Origin: Hippophae tibetana
Taxonomy: Eukaryota; Streptophyta; Magnoliopsida; Rosales; Elaeagnaceae
Length of the DNA: 64,000 bases
Direction: 5' to 3'
NCBI GenBank assembly: GCA_037013495.1
Contig: CM072801.1
Coordinates: 106,027,816-106,091,815, forward strand
Below, piece after piece: positions 37,571 through 50,314 of this stretch. The notes under the pieces are model-generated. The model was not told where the DNA came from and did no database searches. It saw only the letters and a list, made by a program, of their open reading frames with translations. The stretch's first letter is position 1. Every line of letters begins with the position of its first letter. Position numbers and translations under genes: made by a program.

Positions 37571-40500
37571 TTATAATAGTCGTTTTGATGTATGACTTAA
37601 AAGTTATAAGAGTTTAAAGTTGGAACATCAATAAATAATTTCTTTTTTTTAAATTACGAACTCTTGAAATTTTGTTGTTTTTTTATTCAGGAGCAAAGAT
37701 AGGTTTAACACCAAAAACAAAAACATGAAACTGATACAGTGAATTAAAAGAAAAGTATGAAATTAAATGCAAATAAGAAAATAATGACAACAAAATCTTA
37801 AGAAAACCAAAGACTTGTAGAAATATTTGTTTCTTTAATTGTGATTTGGAGCAAAAGAATGCAAAAAACAATAAAATGGAAACCTTTAGTAAATCTAATA
37901 TATTAAGATAGATATTCTATTTTGGGCAACCAAGGCTTCGATACCAAATGATACGGATCTTTTATGCGGACCATTTTGGAAACCATGAACTCAATGGAAT
38001 GAGAAAGATTGAATTGCTAAGAACATGGTTAATATAATCAAATTTGAACAATAGAGAACACGATTACAAAACCACGTAAAAATGTGAGATCAAACTATTA
38101 GTCTTCAGAAAGTAGTGTAAGCGATGGAATTTGGGTTCTAAAAGTGGACAACAGAACTATTTTTTACTTAATGTTTTTTCAAATTGAAATGAGTTTAGAT
38201 TTGATATTTTATAATAGTCGTTTTGATGTATGACTTAAAACTTATAACAGTTTAAAGTTGGAACCTTAATAAATAATTTCTTTTTTTTAAATTACAAACT
38301 CCAGAAATTTCGTTGTTTTTTTATTCAGGAGCAAAGATAGGTTAAACACAGAAAACAAAAACATGAAAATGATACAGTGAATTAAAAGAAAAGTATGAAA
38401 TGAAATGCAAATAAGAAAATTATGACAACAAAATCAAAAGAAAACAAAAGACATGTAGAAATATTTGTTTCTTTAATTGTGATTTGGACCAAAAGAATGC
38501 AAAAAAATAAAATAAAATGGAAACATTTAGTAAATCTAAAATTCAAAAAATAGGTATATTAAGAGAGATATACTATTTTGGAAAACCAAGGCTTCGATAC
38601 CAAATGATACAGATCTTTTATACGGACTATTTTGGAAACCATGAACTCAAAGGAATGAGAAAGATTGAATTGCTAAGAACATGGTTAATATAACCAAATT
38701 TGAACAATTAAGAACACGATTACAAAACCACACAAAAATGTGAGACCAAACTATTACACTTGAGAAAGTAGTGTAAGCGATGGAAATTGGGTTCTAAAAG
38801 TGGACAACTAAACTATTTTTTACTTTATGTTTTTGAAAATTGAAATGAGTTTAGATTTGATATTTTATAATAGTCGTTTTGATTTATGACTTAAAAGATA
38901 TAACAGTTTAAAGTTGGAACCTCAATAAATAATTTGTTTTTTTTAAATTACGAACTCCACAAATTTTGTTGTTTTTTATTCAGGATCAAAGATTGGTTGA
39001 ACGCCGAAAACAAAGAACATGAAAATGATACAGTGAATTAAAAGAAAAGTACGAAATGAAATGCAAATAAGAAAATAATGACAACAAAATCTAAAGAAAA
39101 CAAAGGACATGTAGAAATATTTGTTTCTTTAATTATGATTTGGACGAAAAGAATGCAAAAACCAATAAAATGGAAAACTTTATCAAATCGAAAATTCAAA
39201 AAATAGATATATTAAGATAGATATTCTATTTTGCGCAACCAAGGCTTCGATACCAAATGATACGGATCTTTTATGCGGACCATTTTGGAAACCATGAACT
39301 CAAAGGAATGAGAAAGATTGAATTGCTAAGAACATGGTTAATATAATGAAATTTGAACAATTAAGAACACGATTACAAAACCACACAAAAATGTGAGACC
39401 AAACTATTACACTTCAGAAAGTAGTGTAAGCGATGGAAATTGGGTTCTAAAAGTGGACAACTAAACTATTTTTTACTTTATGTTTTTGCAAATTGAAATG
39501 AGTTTAGATTTGATATTTTATAATAGTCGTTTTGATTTATGACTTAAAAGTTATAACAGTTTAAAGTTGGAACCTCAATAAATAATTTGTTTTTTTTAAA
39601 TTACGAACTCCAGAAATTTTGTTGTTTTATTTTCAGGATCAAAGATTGGTTGAACGCCGAAAACAAAGAATATGAAAATGATACAGTGAATTAAAAGAAA
39701 AGTACGAAATGAAATGCAAATAAGAAAATAATGACAACAAAATCTAAAGAAAACAAAGGACTTGTAGAAATATTTGTTTCTTTAATTATGATTTGCACGA
39801 AAAGAATGCAAAAAACAATAAAGTGGAAAACATTATTAAATTGAAAATTCAAAAAATAGATATATTAAGATAGATATTCTATTTTTGGGCAACCAAACCT
39901 TCGATACCTAATGATACGGATCTTTTATACGGACCATTTTGGAAACCATGAACTCAAAGGAATGAGAAAGATTGAATTGCTAAGAACATGGTTAATATAA
40001 TCAAATTTGAACAATTAAGAACACGATTACAAAACCATACAAAAATGTGAGACCAAACTATTACACTTCAGAAAGTAGTGTAAGCGATGGAAATTGGGTT
40101 CTAAAAGTGGACAACTAAACTATTTTTTACTTTATGTTTTTGCAAATTGAAATGAGTTTAGATTTGATATTTTATAATAGTGGTTTTTGATTTATGACTT
40201 AAAAGTTATAACAGTTTAAAGTTGGAACCTCAATAAATAATTTCTTTTTTTTAAATTACGAACTCCATAAATTTTGTTGTTTTTTATTCAGAAGCAAAGA
40301 TAGGTTGAACACCGAAAACAAAGAATATGAAAATGATACAGTGAATTAAAAGAAAAGTACGAAATGAAATGCAAATAAGAAAATAATGACAACAAAATCT
40401 AAAGAAAACAAAGGAATTGAGAAATATTTGTTTCTTTAATTATGATTTGGACGAAAAGAATGCAAAAAACAATAAAATGGAAAACTTTATCAAATCGAAA

Positions 40501-43500
40501 ATTCAAAAAATAGATATATTAAAATAGATATTCTATTTTGGGCAACCAAGGCTTCGATACCAAATGATACAGATCTTTTATGCGGACCATTTTGGAAACC
40601 ATGAACTCAAAGGAATGAGAAAGATTGAATTGCTAAGAACATGGTTAATATAACCAAATTTGAACAATTAAGAACACGATTACAAAACCACACAAAAATG
40701 TGAGACCAAACTATTACACTTGAGAAAGTAGTGTAAGCGATGGAAATTGAGTTCTAAAAGTGGACAACTAAACTATTTTTTACTTTATGTTTTTGCAAAT
40801 TGAAATGAGTTTAGATTTGATATTTTATAATAGTCGTTTTGATTTATGACTTAAAAGATATAACAGTTTAAAGTTGGAACCTCAATAAATAATTTCTTTT
40901 TTTTAAATTACGAACTCCACAAATTTTGTTGTTTTTTATTCAGAAGCAAAGATTGGTTGAACGCCGAAAACAAAGAATATGAAAATGATACAGTGAATTA
41001 AAAGAAAAGTACGAAATGAAATGCAAATAAGAAAAAAATGACAACAAAAGCTAAAGAAAACAAAGGACTTGTAGAAATATTTGTTTCTTTAATTATGATT
41101 TGGACGAAAAGAATGCAAAAAACAATAAAATGGAAAACTTTATCAAATCGAAAATTCAAAAAAATAGATATATTAAGAGAGATATTCTATTTTGGGCAAC
41201 GAAGGCTTCGATACCAAATGATACGGATCTTTTATGCGGACCATTTTGGAAACCATGAACTCAAAGGAATGAGAAAGATTGAATTGCTAAGAACATGGTT
41301 AATATAATCAAATTTGAACAATTAAGAACACGATTAGAAAACCACGCAAAAATGTGAGACCAAACTATTACACTTCGGAAAGTATGGTAAGCGATGGAAT
41401 TTGGGTTCTAAAAAGTGGACAACAGAACTATTTTTTTACTTTATGTTTTGGCAAATTGAAATGAGTTTAGATTAGATATTTTATAATAGTCGTTTTGATG
41501 TATGACTTAAAAGTTATATCAGTTTAAAGTTGGAACCTCAATAAATAATTTCTTTTTTTTAAATTAAGAACTCTAGAAATTTTGTTATTTTTTTATTCAG
41601 GAGCAAAGATAGGTTGAACACTGAATACAAAAACATGAAAATGATACAGTGAATTAAAAGAAAAGTATGAAATGAAATGCAAATAAGAAAATAATGACAA
41701 CAAAATCTAAAGAAAATAAAACACTTGTAGAAATATTTGTTTCTTTAATTGTGATTTGGACCAAAAGAATGGAAAAATAAAATAAAATGGAAACCTTTAG
41801 TAAATCTAATATATTAAGATAGATATTCTATTTTGGGTAACCAAGGCTTCGATACCAAATGATACGGATCTTTTATGCAGAGCATTTTGGAAACCATGAA
41901 CTCAAAGGAATGAGAAAGATTGAATTGCCTAGAACAAGGTTAATATAATCAAATTTGAACAATAGAGAACACGATTAGAAAACCCCGCAAAAATGTGAGA
42001 CCAAACTATTAGACTTCCAAAAGTAGTGTAAGCGATGGATTTTGGGTTCTAAAAGTGGACAACTGAACTATTTTTTACTTTATGTTTTTGCAAATTGAAA
42101 TGAGTTTAGATTTCATATTTTATAATAGTCGTTTTGATGTATGACTTAAAAGTTATAACAGTTTAAAGTTGGAACATCAATAAATAATTTCTTTTTTTTA
42201 AATTACGAACTCTTGAAATTTTATTGTTTTTTTATTCAGGAGCAAAGATAGGTTGAACACCAAAAACAAAAACATGAAAATGATACAGTGAATTAAAAGA
42301 AAAGTATGAAATTAAATGCAAATAAGAAAATAATGACAACAAAATCTTAAGAAAACAAAAGACTTGTAGAAATATTTGTTTCTTTAATTGTGATTTGGAG
42401 CAAAAGAATGCAAAAAACAATAAAATGGAAACCTTTAGTAAATCTAATATATTAAGATAGATATTCTATTTTGGGCAACCAAGGCTTCGATACCAAATGA
42501 TACGGATCTTTTATGCGGACCATTTTGGAAACCATGAACTCAAAGGAATGAGAAAGATTGAATTGCCTAGAACATGGTTAATATAATCAAATTTGAACAA
42601 TAGAGAACACGATTAGAAAACCCCGCAAAAATGTGAGACCAAACTATTAGACTTCCAAAAGTAGTGTAAGCGATGGATTTTGGGTTCTAAAAGTGGACAA
42701 CTGAACTATTTTTTACTTTATGTTTTTGCAAATTGAAATGAGTTTAGATTTGATATTTTATAATAGTCGTTTTGATGTATGACTTAAAAGTTATAAGAGT
42801 TTAAAGTTGGAACCTCAATAAATAATTTCTTTTTTTTAAATTACGAACTCTTGAAATTTTGTTGTTTTTTTATTCAGGAGCAAAGATAGGTTGAACACCA
42901 AAAACAAAAACATGAAAATGATACAGTGAATTAAAAGAAAAGTATGAAATTAAATGCAAATAAGAAAATAATGACAACAAAATCTTAAGAAAACCAAAGA
43001 CTTGTAGAAATATTTGTTTCTTTAATTGTGATTTGGAGCAAAAGATTGCAAAAAACAATAAAATGGAAACCTTTAGTAAATCTAATATATTAAGATAGAT
43101 ATTCTATTTTGGGAAACCAAGGCTTCGATACCAAATGATACGGATCTTTTATGCGGACCATTTTGGAAACCATGAACTCAATGGAATGAGAAAGATTGAA
43201 TTGCTAATAACATGGTTAATATAATCAAATTTGAACAATTAAGAACACGATTACAAAACCACGCAAAAATGTGAGACCAAACTATTACACTTCAGAAAGT
43301 AGTGTAAGCGATGGAAATTGGGTTCTAAAAGTGGACAACTAAACTATTTTTTACTTTATGTTTTTGCAAATTGAAATAAGTTTAGATTTGATATTTTATA
43401 ATAGTCGTTTTGATTTATGACTTAAAAGTTATAACAGTTTAAAGTTGGAACCTCAATAAATAATTTCTTTTTTTTAAATTACGAACTCCACAAATTTTGT

Positions 43501-43784
43501 TGTTTTTTATTCAGAAGCAAAGATAGGTTGAACACCGAAAACAATGAATATGAAAATGATACAGTGAATTAAAAGAAAAGTACGAAATGAAATGCAAATA
43601 AGAAAATAATGACAACAAAATCTAAAGAAAACAAAGGACTTGTAGAAATATTTGTTTCTTTAATTATGATTTGGACGAAAAGAATGCAAAAAACAATAAA
43701 ATGGAAAACTTTATGAAAATCGAAAATTCAAAAAATAGATGTATTAAGATAGATATTCTATTTTGGGAAACCAAGGTTTCGATA
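37571..43784 (+). repeat. Mosaic segment with a long-monomer run and a short-monomer run
   Basis: Monomer starts are 37944, 38600, 39253, 39907, 40560, 41214, 41855, 42493 and 43131. Those at 38600-40560 are long (653-656 bp) and share ACAAAACCACAC or a close variant, AAATTGGG and GTTTTGATTTATG. Those at 41214-42493 are short (638-641 bp) with GAATTGCCTAG, GGATTTTGGG and AACTCTTGAAA variants in one or more copies. The variant AACTCAATGGAATG links the monomers at 37944 and 43131. No coding or foreign sequence is apparent. Confidence 0.85.
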
Positions 43785-46700
43785 CCAAATGATACGGATA
43801 TTTTATGCGGACCATTTTGGAAACCATGAACTCAAAGGAATGAGAAAGATTGAATTGCTAAGAACATGGTTAATATAATCAAATTTGAACAATTAAGAAC
43901 ACGATTGGAAAACCACGCAAAAATGTGAGACCAAACTATTACACTTCGGAAAGTAGTGTAAGCGATAGAAATTGGGTTCTAAAAAGTGGACAACTGAACT
44001 ATTTTTTACTTTATGTTTTTGCAAATTGAAATGAGTTTAGATTTGATATTTTATAATAGTCGTTTTCATTTATGACTTAAAAGTTATAACAGTTTAAAGT
44101 TGGAACCTCAATAAATAATTTGTTTTTTTTAAATTACGAACTCCACAAATTTTGTTGTTTTTTATTTAGGATCAAAGATTGGTTGAAAGGCGAAAACAAA
44201 GAACATGAAAATGATACAGTGAATTAAAAGAAAAGTACGAAATGAAATGCAAATAAGAAAATAATGATAACAAAATCTAAAGAAAACAAAGGACTTGTAG
44301 AAATATTTGTTTCTTTAATTATGATTTGGACGAAAAGAATGCAAAAAACAATAAAATGGAAAACTTTATCAAATCGAAAATTCAAAAAATAGATATATTA
44401 AGATAGATATTCTATTTTGGGCAACCAAGGCTTCGATACCAAATGATACGGATCTTTTATGCGGACCATTTTGGAAACCATGACCTCAAAGGAATGACAA
44501 ATATTGAATTGCTAAGAACATGGTTAATATAATCAAATTTGAACAATTAAGAACACGATTAGAAAACCATGCAAAAATGTGAGACCAAACTATTACACTT
44601 CGGAAAGTAGTGTAAGCGATGCAATTTGGGTTCTAAAAAGTGGACAACTGAACTATTTTTTACTTTTTGTTTTTGCAAATTGAAATGAGTTTAGATTTGA
44701 TATTTTATAATAGTCGTTTTGATGTATGACTTAAAAGTTATAACAGTTTAAAGTTGGAAACTCAATAAATAATTTCTTTTTTTTAAATTACGAACTCCAA
44801 AAATTTTGTTGTTTTTTATTCAGGAGGAAAGATAGGATGAACACCGAAAACAAAGAACATGAAAATGATACAGGGAATTAAAAGAAAAGTACGAAATGAA
44901 ATGCAAATAAGAAAATAATGACAACAAAATCTAAAGAAAACAAAGGACTTGTAGAAATATTTGTTTCTTTAATTATGATTTGGACGAAAAGAATGCAAAA
45001 AACAATAAAATGCAAAACTTTATCAAATCGAAAATTCAAAAAAATAGATATATTAAGAGATATATTCTATTTTGGGCAACCAAGGCTTCGATACCAAATG
45101 ATACGGATCTTTTATGTCGACCATTTTGGAAACCATGAACTCAAAGGAATGAGAAAGATTGAATTGCTAAGAACATGGTTAATATAATCAAATTTGAACA
45201 ATAGAGAACACGATTAGAAAACCACGTAAAAATGTGAGATCAAACTATTACACTTCAGAAAGTAGTGTAAACGATGGAAATTGGGTTCTAAAAGTGGACA
45301 ACTAAACTATTTTTTACTTTATGTTTTTGCAAATTGAAATGAGTTTAGATTTGATATTTTATAATAGTCGTTCTGGTGTATGACTTAAAAGTTATAACAG
45401 TTTAAAGTTGGAACCTCAATAAATAATTTGTTTTTTTTTAAATTACGAACTCCAGAAATTTTGTTGTTTTATTTTCAGGATCAAAGATTGGTCGAACGCC
45501 GAAAAAAAAGAACAGAAAAATGATACAGTGAATTAAAAGAAAAGTACGAAATAAAATGCAAATAAGAAAATAATGACAACAAAATCTAAAGAAAACAAAG
45601 GACTTGTAGAAATATTTGTTTCTTTAATTATGATTTGGACGAAAAGAATGCAAAAACCAATAAAATGGAAAACTTTATTAAATTGAAAATTCAAAAAATA
45701 GATATATTAAGATAGATATTCTATTTTGGGAACCAAACCTTCGATACCTAATGATACGGATGTTTTATGCGGACCATTTTGGAAACCATGAACTCAAAGG
45801 AATGAGAAAGATTGAATTGCTAATAACATGGTTAATATAATCAAATTTGAACAATTAAGAACACGATTACAAAACCACGCAAAAATGTGAGACCAAACTA
45901 TTACACTTCAGAAAGTAGTGTAAGCGATGGAAATTGGGTTCTAAAAGTGGACAACTAAACTATTTTTTACTTTATGTTTTTGCAAATTGATATAAGTTTA
46001 GATTTGATATTTTATAATAGTCGTTTTGATTTATGACTTAAAAGTTATAACAGTTTAAAGTTGGAACCTCAATAAACAATTTCTTTTTTTAAATTACGAA
46101 CTCCACAAATTTTGTTGTTTTTTATTCAGAAGCAAAGATAGGTTGAACACCGAAAACAATGAATATGAAAATGATACAGTGAATTAAAAGAAAAGTACGA
46201 AATGAAATGCAAATAAGAAAATAATGACAACAAAATCTAAAGAAAACAAAGGACTTGTAGAAATATTTGTTTCTTTAATTATGATTTGGACGAAAAGAAT
46301 GCAAAAACCAATATAATGGAAAACTTTATTAAATTGAAAATTCAAAAAATAGATATATTAAGATAGATATTCTATTTTGGGAACCAAACCTTCGATACCT
46401 AATGATACAGATGTTTTATGCGGACCATTTTGGAAACCATGAACTCAAAGGAATGAGAAAGATTGAATTGCTAATAACATGGTTAATATAATCAAATTTG
46501 AACAATTAAGAACACGATTACAAAACCACGCAAAAATGTGAGACCAAACTATTACACTTCAGAAAGTAGTGTAAGCGATGGAAATTGGGTTCTAAAAGTG
46601 GACAACTAAACTATTTTTTACTTTATGTTTTTGCAAATTGATATAAGTTTAGATTTGATATTTTATAATAGTCGTTTTGATTTATGACTTAAAAGTTATA

Positions 46701-47049
46701 ACAGTTTAAAGTTGGAACCTCAATAAACAATTTCTTTTTTTAAATTACGAACTCCACAAATTTTGTTGTTTTTTATTCAGAAGCAAAGATAGGTTGAACA
46801 CCGAAAACAATGAATATGAAAATGATACAGTGAATTAAAAGAAAAGTACGAAATGAAATGCAAATAAGAAAATAATGACAACAAAATCTAAAGAAAACAA
46901 AGGACTTGTAGAAATATTTGTTTCTTTAATTATGATTTGGACGAAAAGAATGCAAAAAACAATAAAATGGAAAACTTTATCAAATCGAAAATTCAAAAAA
47001 TAGATGTATTAAGATAGATATTCTATTTTGGGCAACCAAGGCTTCGATA
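43785..47049 (+). repeat. Pentamer higher-order repeat, unit 1 (3,265 bp)
   Basis: Five long monomers start at 43785, 44439, 45094, 45747 and 46398. I name their types c (GGATATTTTATG), d (CATGACCTC), a (TATGTCGACC), b (CCTAATGATACGGATG) and b' (CCTAATGATACAGATG). Lengths are 654, 655, 653, 651 and 652 bp. Types b and b' are close relatives and look like a tandem duplicate within the unit. Confidence 0.93.
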
Positions 47050-50000
47050 CCAAATGATACGGATATTTTATGCGGACCATTTTGGAAACCATGAACTCAA
47101 AGGAATGAGAAAGATTGAATTGCTAAGAACATGGTTAATATAATCAAATTTGAACAATTAAGAACACGATTGGAAAACCACGCAAAAATGTGAGACCAAA
47201 CTATTACACTTCGGAAAGTAGTGTAAGCGATAGAAATTGGGTTCTAAAAAGTGGACAACTGAACTATTTTTTACTTTATGTTTTTGCAAATTGAAATGAG
47301 TTTAGATTTGATATTTTATAATAGTCGTTTTCATTTATGACTTAAAAGTTATAACAGTTTAAAGTTGGAACCTCAATAAATAATTTGTTTTTTTTAAATT
47401 ACGAACTCCACAAATTTTGTTGTTTTTTATTTAGGATCAAAGATTGGTTGAAAGGCGAAAACAAAGAACATGAAAATGATACAGTGAATTAAAAGAAAAG
47501 TACGAAATGAAATGCAAATAAGAAAATAATGATAACAAAATCTAAAGAAAACAAAGGACTTGTAGAAATATTTGTTTCTTTAATTATGATTTGGACGAAA
47601 AGAATGCAAAAAACAATAAAATGGAAAACTTTATCAAATCGAAAATTCAAAAAATAGATATATTAAGATAGATATTCTATTTTGGGCAACCAAGGCTTCG
47701 ATACCAAATGATACGGATCTTTTATGCGGACCATTTTGGAAACCATGACCTCAAAGGAATGACAAATATTGAATTGCTAAGAACATGGTTAATATAATCA
47801 AATTTGAACAATTAAGAACACGATTAGAAAACCATGCAAAAATGTGAGACCAAACTATTACACTTCGGAAAGTAGTGTAAGCGATGCAATTTGGGTTCTA
47901 AAAAGTGGACAACTGAACTATTTTTTACTTTTTGTTTTTGCAAATTGAAATGAGTTTAGATTTGATATTTTATAATAGTCGTTTTGATGTATGACTTAAA
48001 AGTTATAACAGTTTAAAGTTGGAAACTCAATAAATAATTTCTTTTTTTTAAATTACGAACTCCAAAAATTTTGTTGTTTTTTATTCAGGAGGAAAGATAG
48101 GATGAACACCGAAAACAAAGAACATGAAAATGATACAGGGAATTAAAAGAAAAGTACGAAATGAAATGCAAATAAGAAAATAATGACAACAAAATCTAAA
48201 GAAAACAAAGGACTTGTAGAAATATTTGTTTCTTTAATTATGATTTGGACGAAAAGAATGCAAAAAACAATAAAATGCAAAACTTTATCAAATCGAAAAT
48301 TCAAAAAAATAGATATATTAAGAGATATATTCTATTTTGGGCAACCAAGGCTTCGATACCAAATGATACGGATCTTTTATGTCGACCATTTTGGAAACCA
48401 TGAACTCAAAGGAATGAGAAAGATTGAATTGCTAAGAACATGGTTAATATAATCAAATTTGAACAATAGAGAACACGATTAGAAAACCACGTAAAAATGT
48501 GAGATCAAACTATTACACTTCAGAAAGTAGTGTAAACGATGGAAATTGGGTTCTAAAAGTGGACAACTAAACTATTTTTTACTTTATGTTTTTGCAAATT
48601 GAAATGAGTTTAGATTTGATATTTTATAATAGTCGTTCTGGTGTATGACTTAAAAGTTATAACAGTTTAAAGTTGGAACCTCAATAAATAATTTGTTTTT
48701 TTTTAAATTACGAACTCCAGAAATTTTGTTGTTTTATTTTCAGGATCAAAGATTGGTCGAACGCCGAAAAAAAAGAACAGAAAAATGATACAGTGAATTA
48801 AAAGAAAAGTACGAAATAAAATGCAAATAAGAAAATAATGACAACAAAATCTAAAGAAAACAAAGGACTTGTAGAAATATTTGTTTCTTTAATTATGATT
48901 TGGACGAAAAGAATGCAAAAACCAATAAAATGGAAAACTTTATTAAATTGAAAATTCAAAAAATAGATATATTAAGATAGATATTCTATTTTGGGAACCA
49001 AACCTTCGATACCTAATGATACGGATGTTTTATGCGGACCATTTTGGAAACCATGAACTCAAAGGAATGAGAAAGATTGAATTGCTAATAACATGGTTAA
49101 TATAATCAAATTTGAACAATTAAGAACACGATTACAAAACCACGCAAAAATGTGAGACCAAACTATTACACTTCAGAAAGTAGTGTAAGCGATGGAAATT
49201 GGGTTCTAAAAGTGGACAACTAAACTATTTTTTACTTTATGTTTTTGCAAATTGATATAAGTTTAGATTTGATATTTTATAATAGTCGTTTTGATTTATG
49301 ACTTAAAAGTTATAACAGTTTAAAGTTGGAACCTCAATAAACAATTTCTTTTTTTAAATTACGAACTCCACAAATTTTGTTGTTTTTTATTCAGAAGCAA
49401 AGATAGGTTGAACACCGAAAACAATGAATATGAAAATGATACAGTGAATTAAAAGAAAAGTACGAAATGAAATGCAAATAAGAAAATAATGACAACAAAA
49501 TCTAAAGAAAACAAAGGACTTGTAGAAATATTTGTTTCTTTAATTATGATTTGGACGAAAAGAATGCAAAAACCAATATAATGGAAAACTTTATTAAATT
49601 GAAAATTCAAAAAATAGATATATTAAGATAGATATTCTATTTTGGGAACCAAACCTTCGATACCTAATGATACAGATGTTTTATGCGGACCATTTTGGAA
49701 ACCATGAACTCAAAGGAATGAGAAAGATTGAATTGCTAATAACATGGTTAATATAATCAAATTTGAACAATTAAGAACACGATTACAAAACCACGCAAAA
49801 ATGTGAGACCAAACTATTACACTTCAGAAAGTAGTGTAAGCGATGGAAATTGGGTTCTAAAAGTGGACAACTAAACTATTTTTTACTTTATGTTTTTGCA
49901 AATTGATATAAGTTTAGATTTGATATTTTATAATAGTCGTTTTGATTTATGACTTAAAAGTTATAACAGTTTAAAGTTGGAACCTCAATAAACAATTTCT

Positions 50001-50314
50001 TTTTTTAAATTACGAACTCCACAAATTTTGTTGTTTTTTATTCAGAAGCAAAGATAGGTTGAACACCGAAAACAATGAATATGAAAATGATACAGTGAAT
50101 TAAAAGAAAAGTACGAAATGAAATGCAAATAAGAAAATAATGACAACAAAATCTAAAGAAAACAAAGGACTTGTAGAAATATTTGTTTCTTTAATTATGA
50201 TTTGGACGAAAAGAATGCAAAAAACAATAAAATGGAAAACTTTATCAAATCGAAAATTCAAAAAATAGATGTATTAAGATAGATATTCTATTTTGGGCAA
50301 CCAAGGCTTCGATA
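47050..50314 (+). repeat. Pentamer higher-order repeat, unit 2 (3,265 bp)
   Basis: Monomer starts 47050, 47704, 48359, 49012 and 49663 are each exactly 3,265 bp after their partners. Every diagnostic site I compared is the same, including rare private variants AATGATAACAAAATC, GTAAACGATGG, GATTGGTCGAACG and GACAAATATTG. I found no difference from unit 1 on reading. It is either a very recent duplication or an assembly duplication. Confidence 0.93.

Noticed and set aside
41038-41307. Plus-strand open frames of 60 and 89 codons starting MTTK (2428, 41038, 44918, 48183, 51448, 59286) as genes
   Set aside because: They are the same stretch of the satellite monomer in different copies, open only where run lengths happen to fit. 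Most monomers have the frame closed, there is no recognisable domain, and the composition follows the AT-rich repeat.
45104-45122. GTCGAC palindrome in type a monomers as a functional site
   Set aside because: TATGTCGACC in place of TATGCGGACC is a subfamily variant also seen in other short monomers. It is useful as a restriction marker for typing copies but carries no sign of function.
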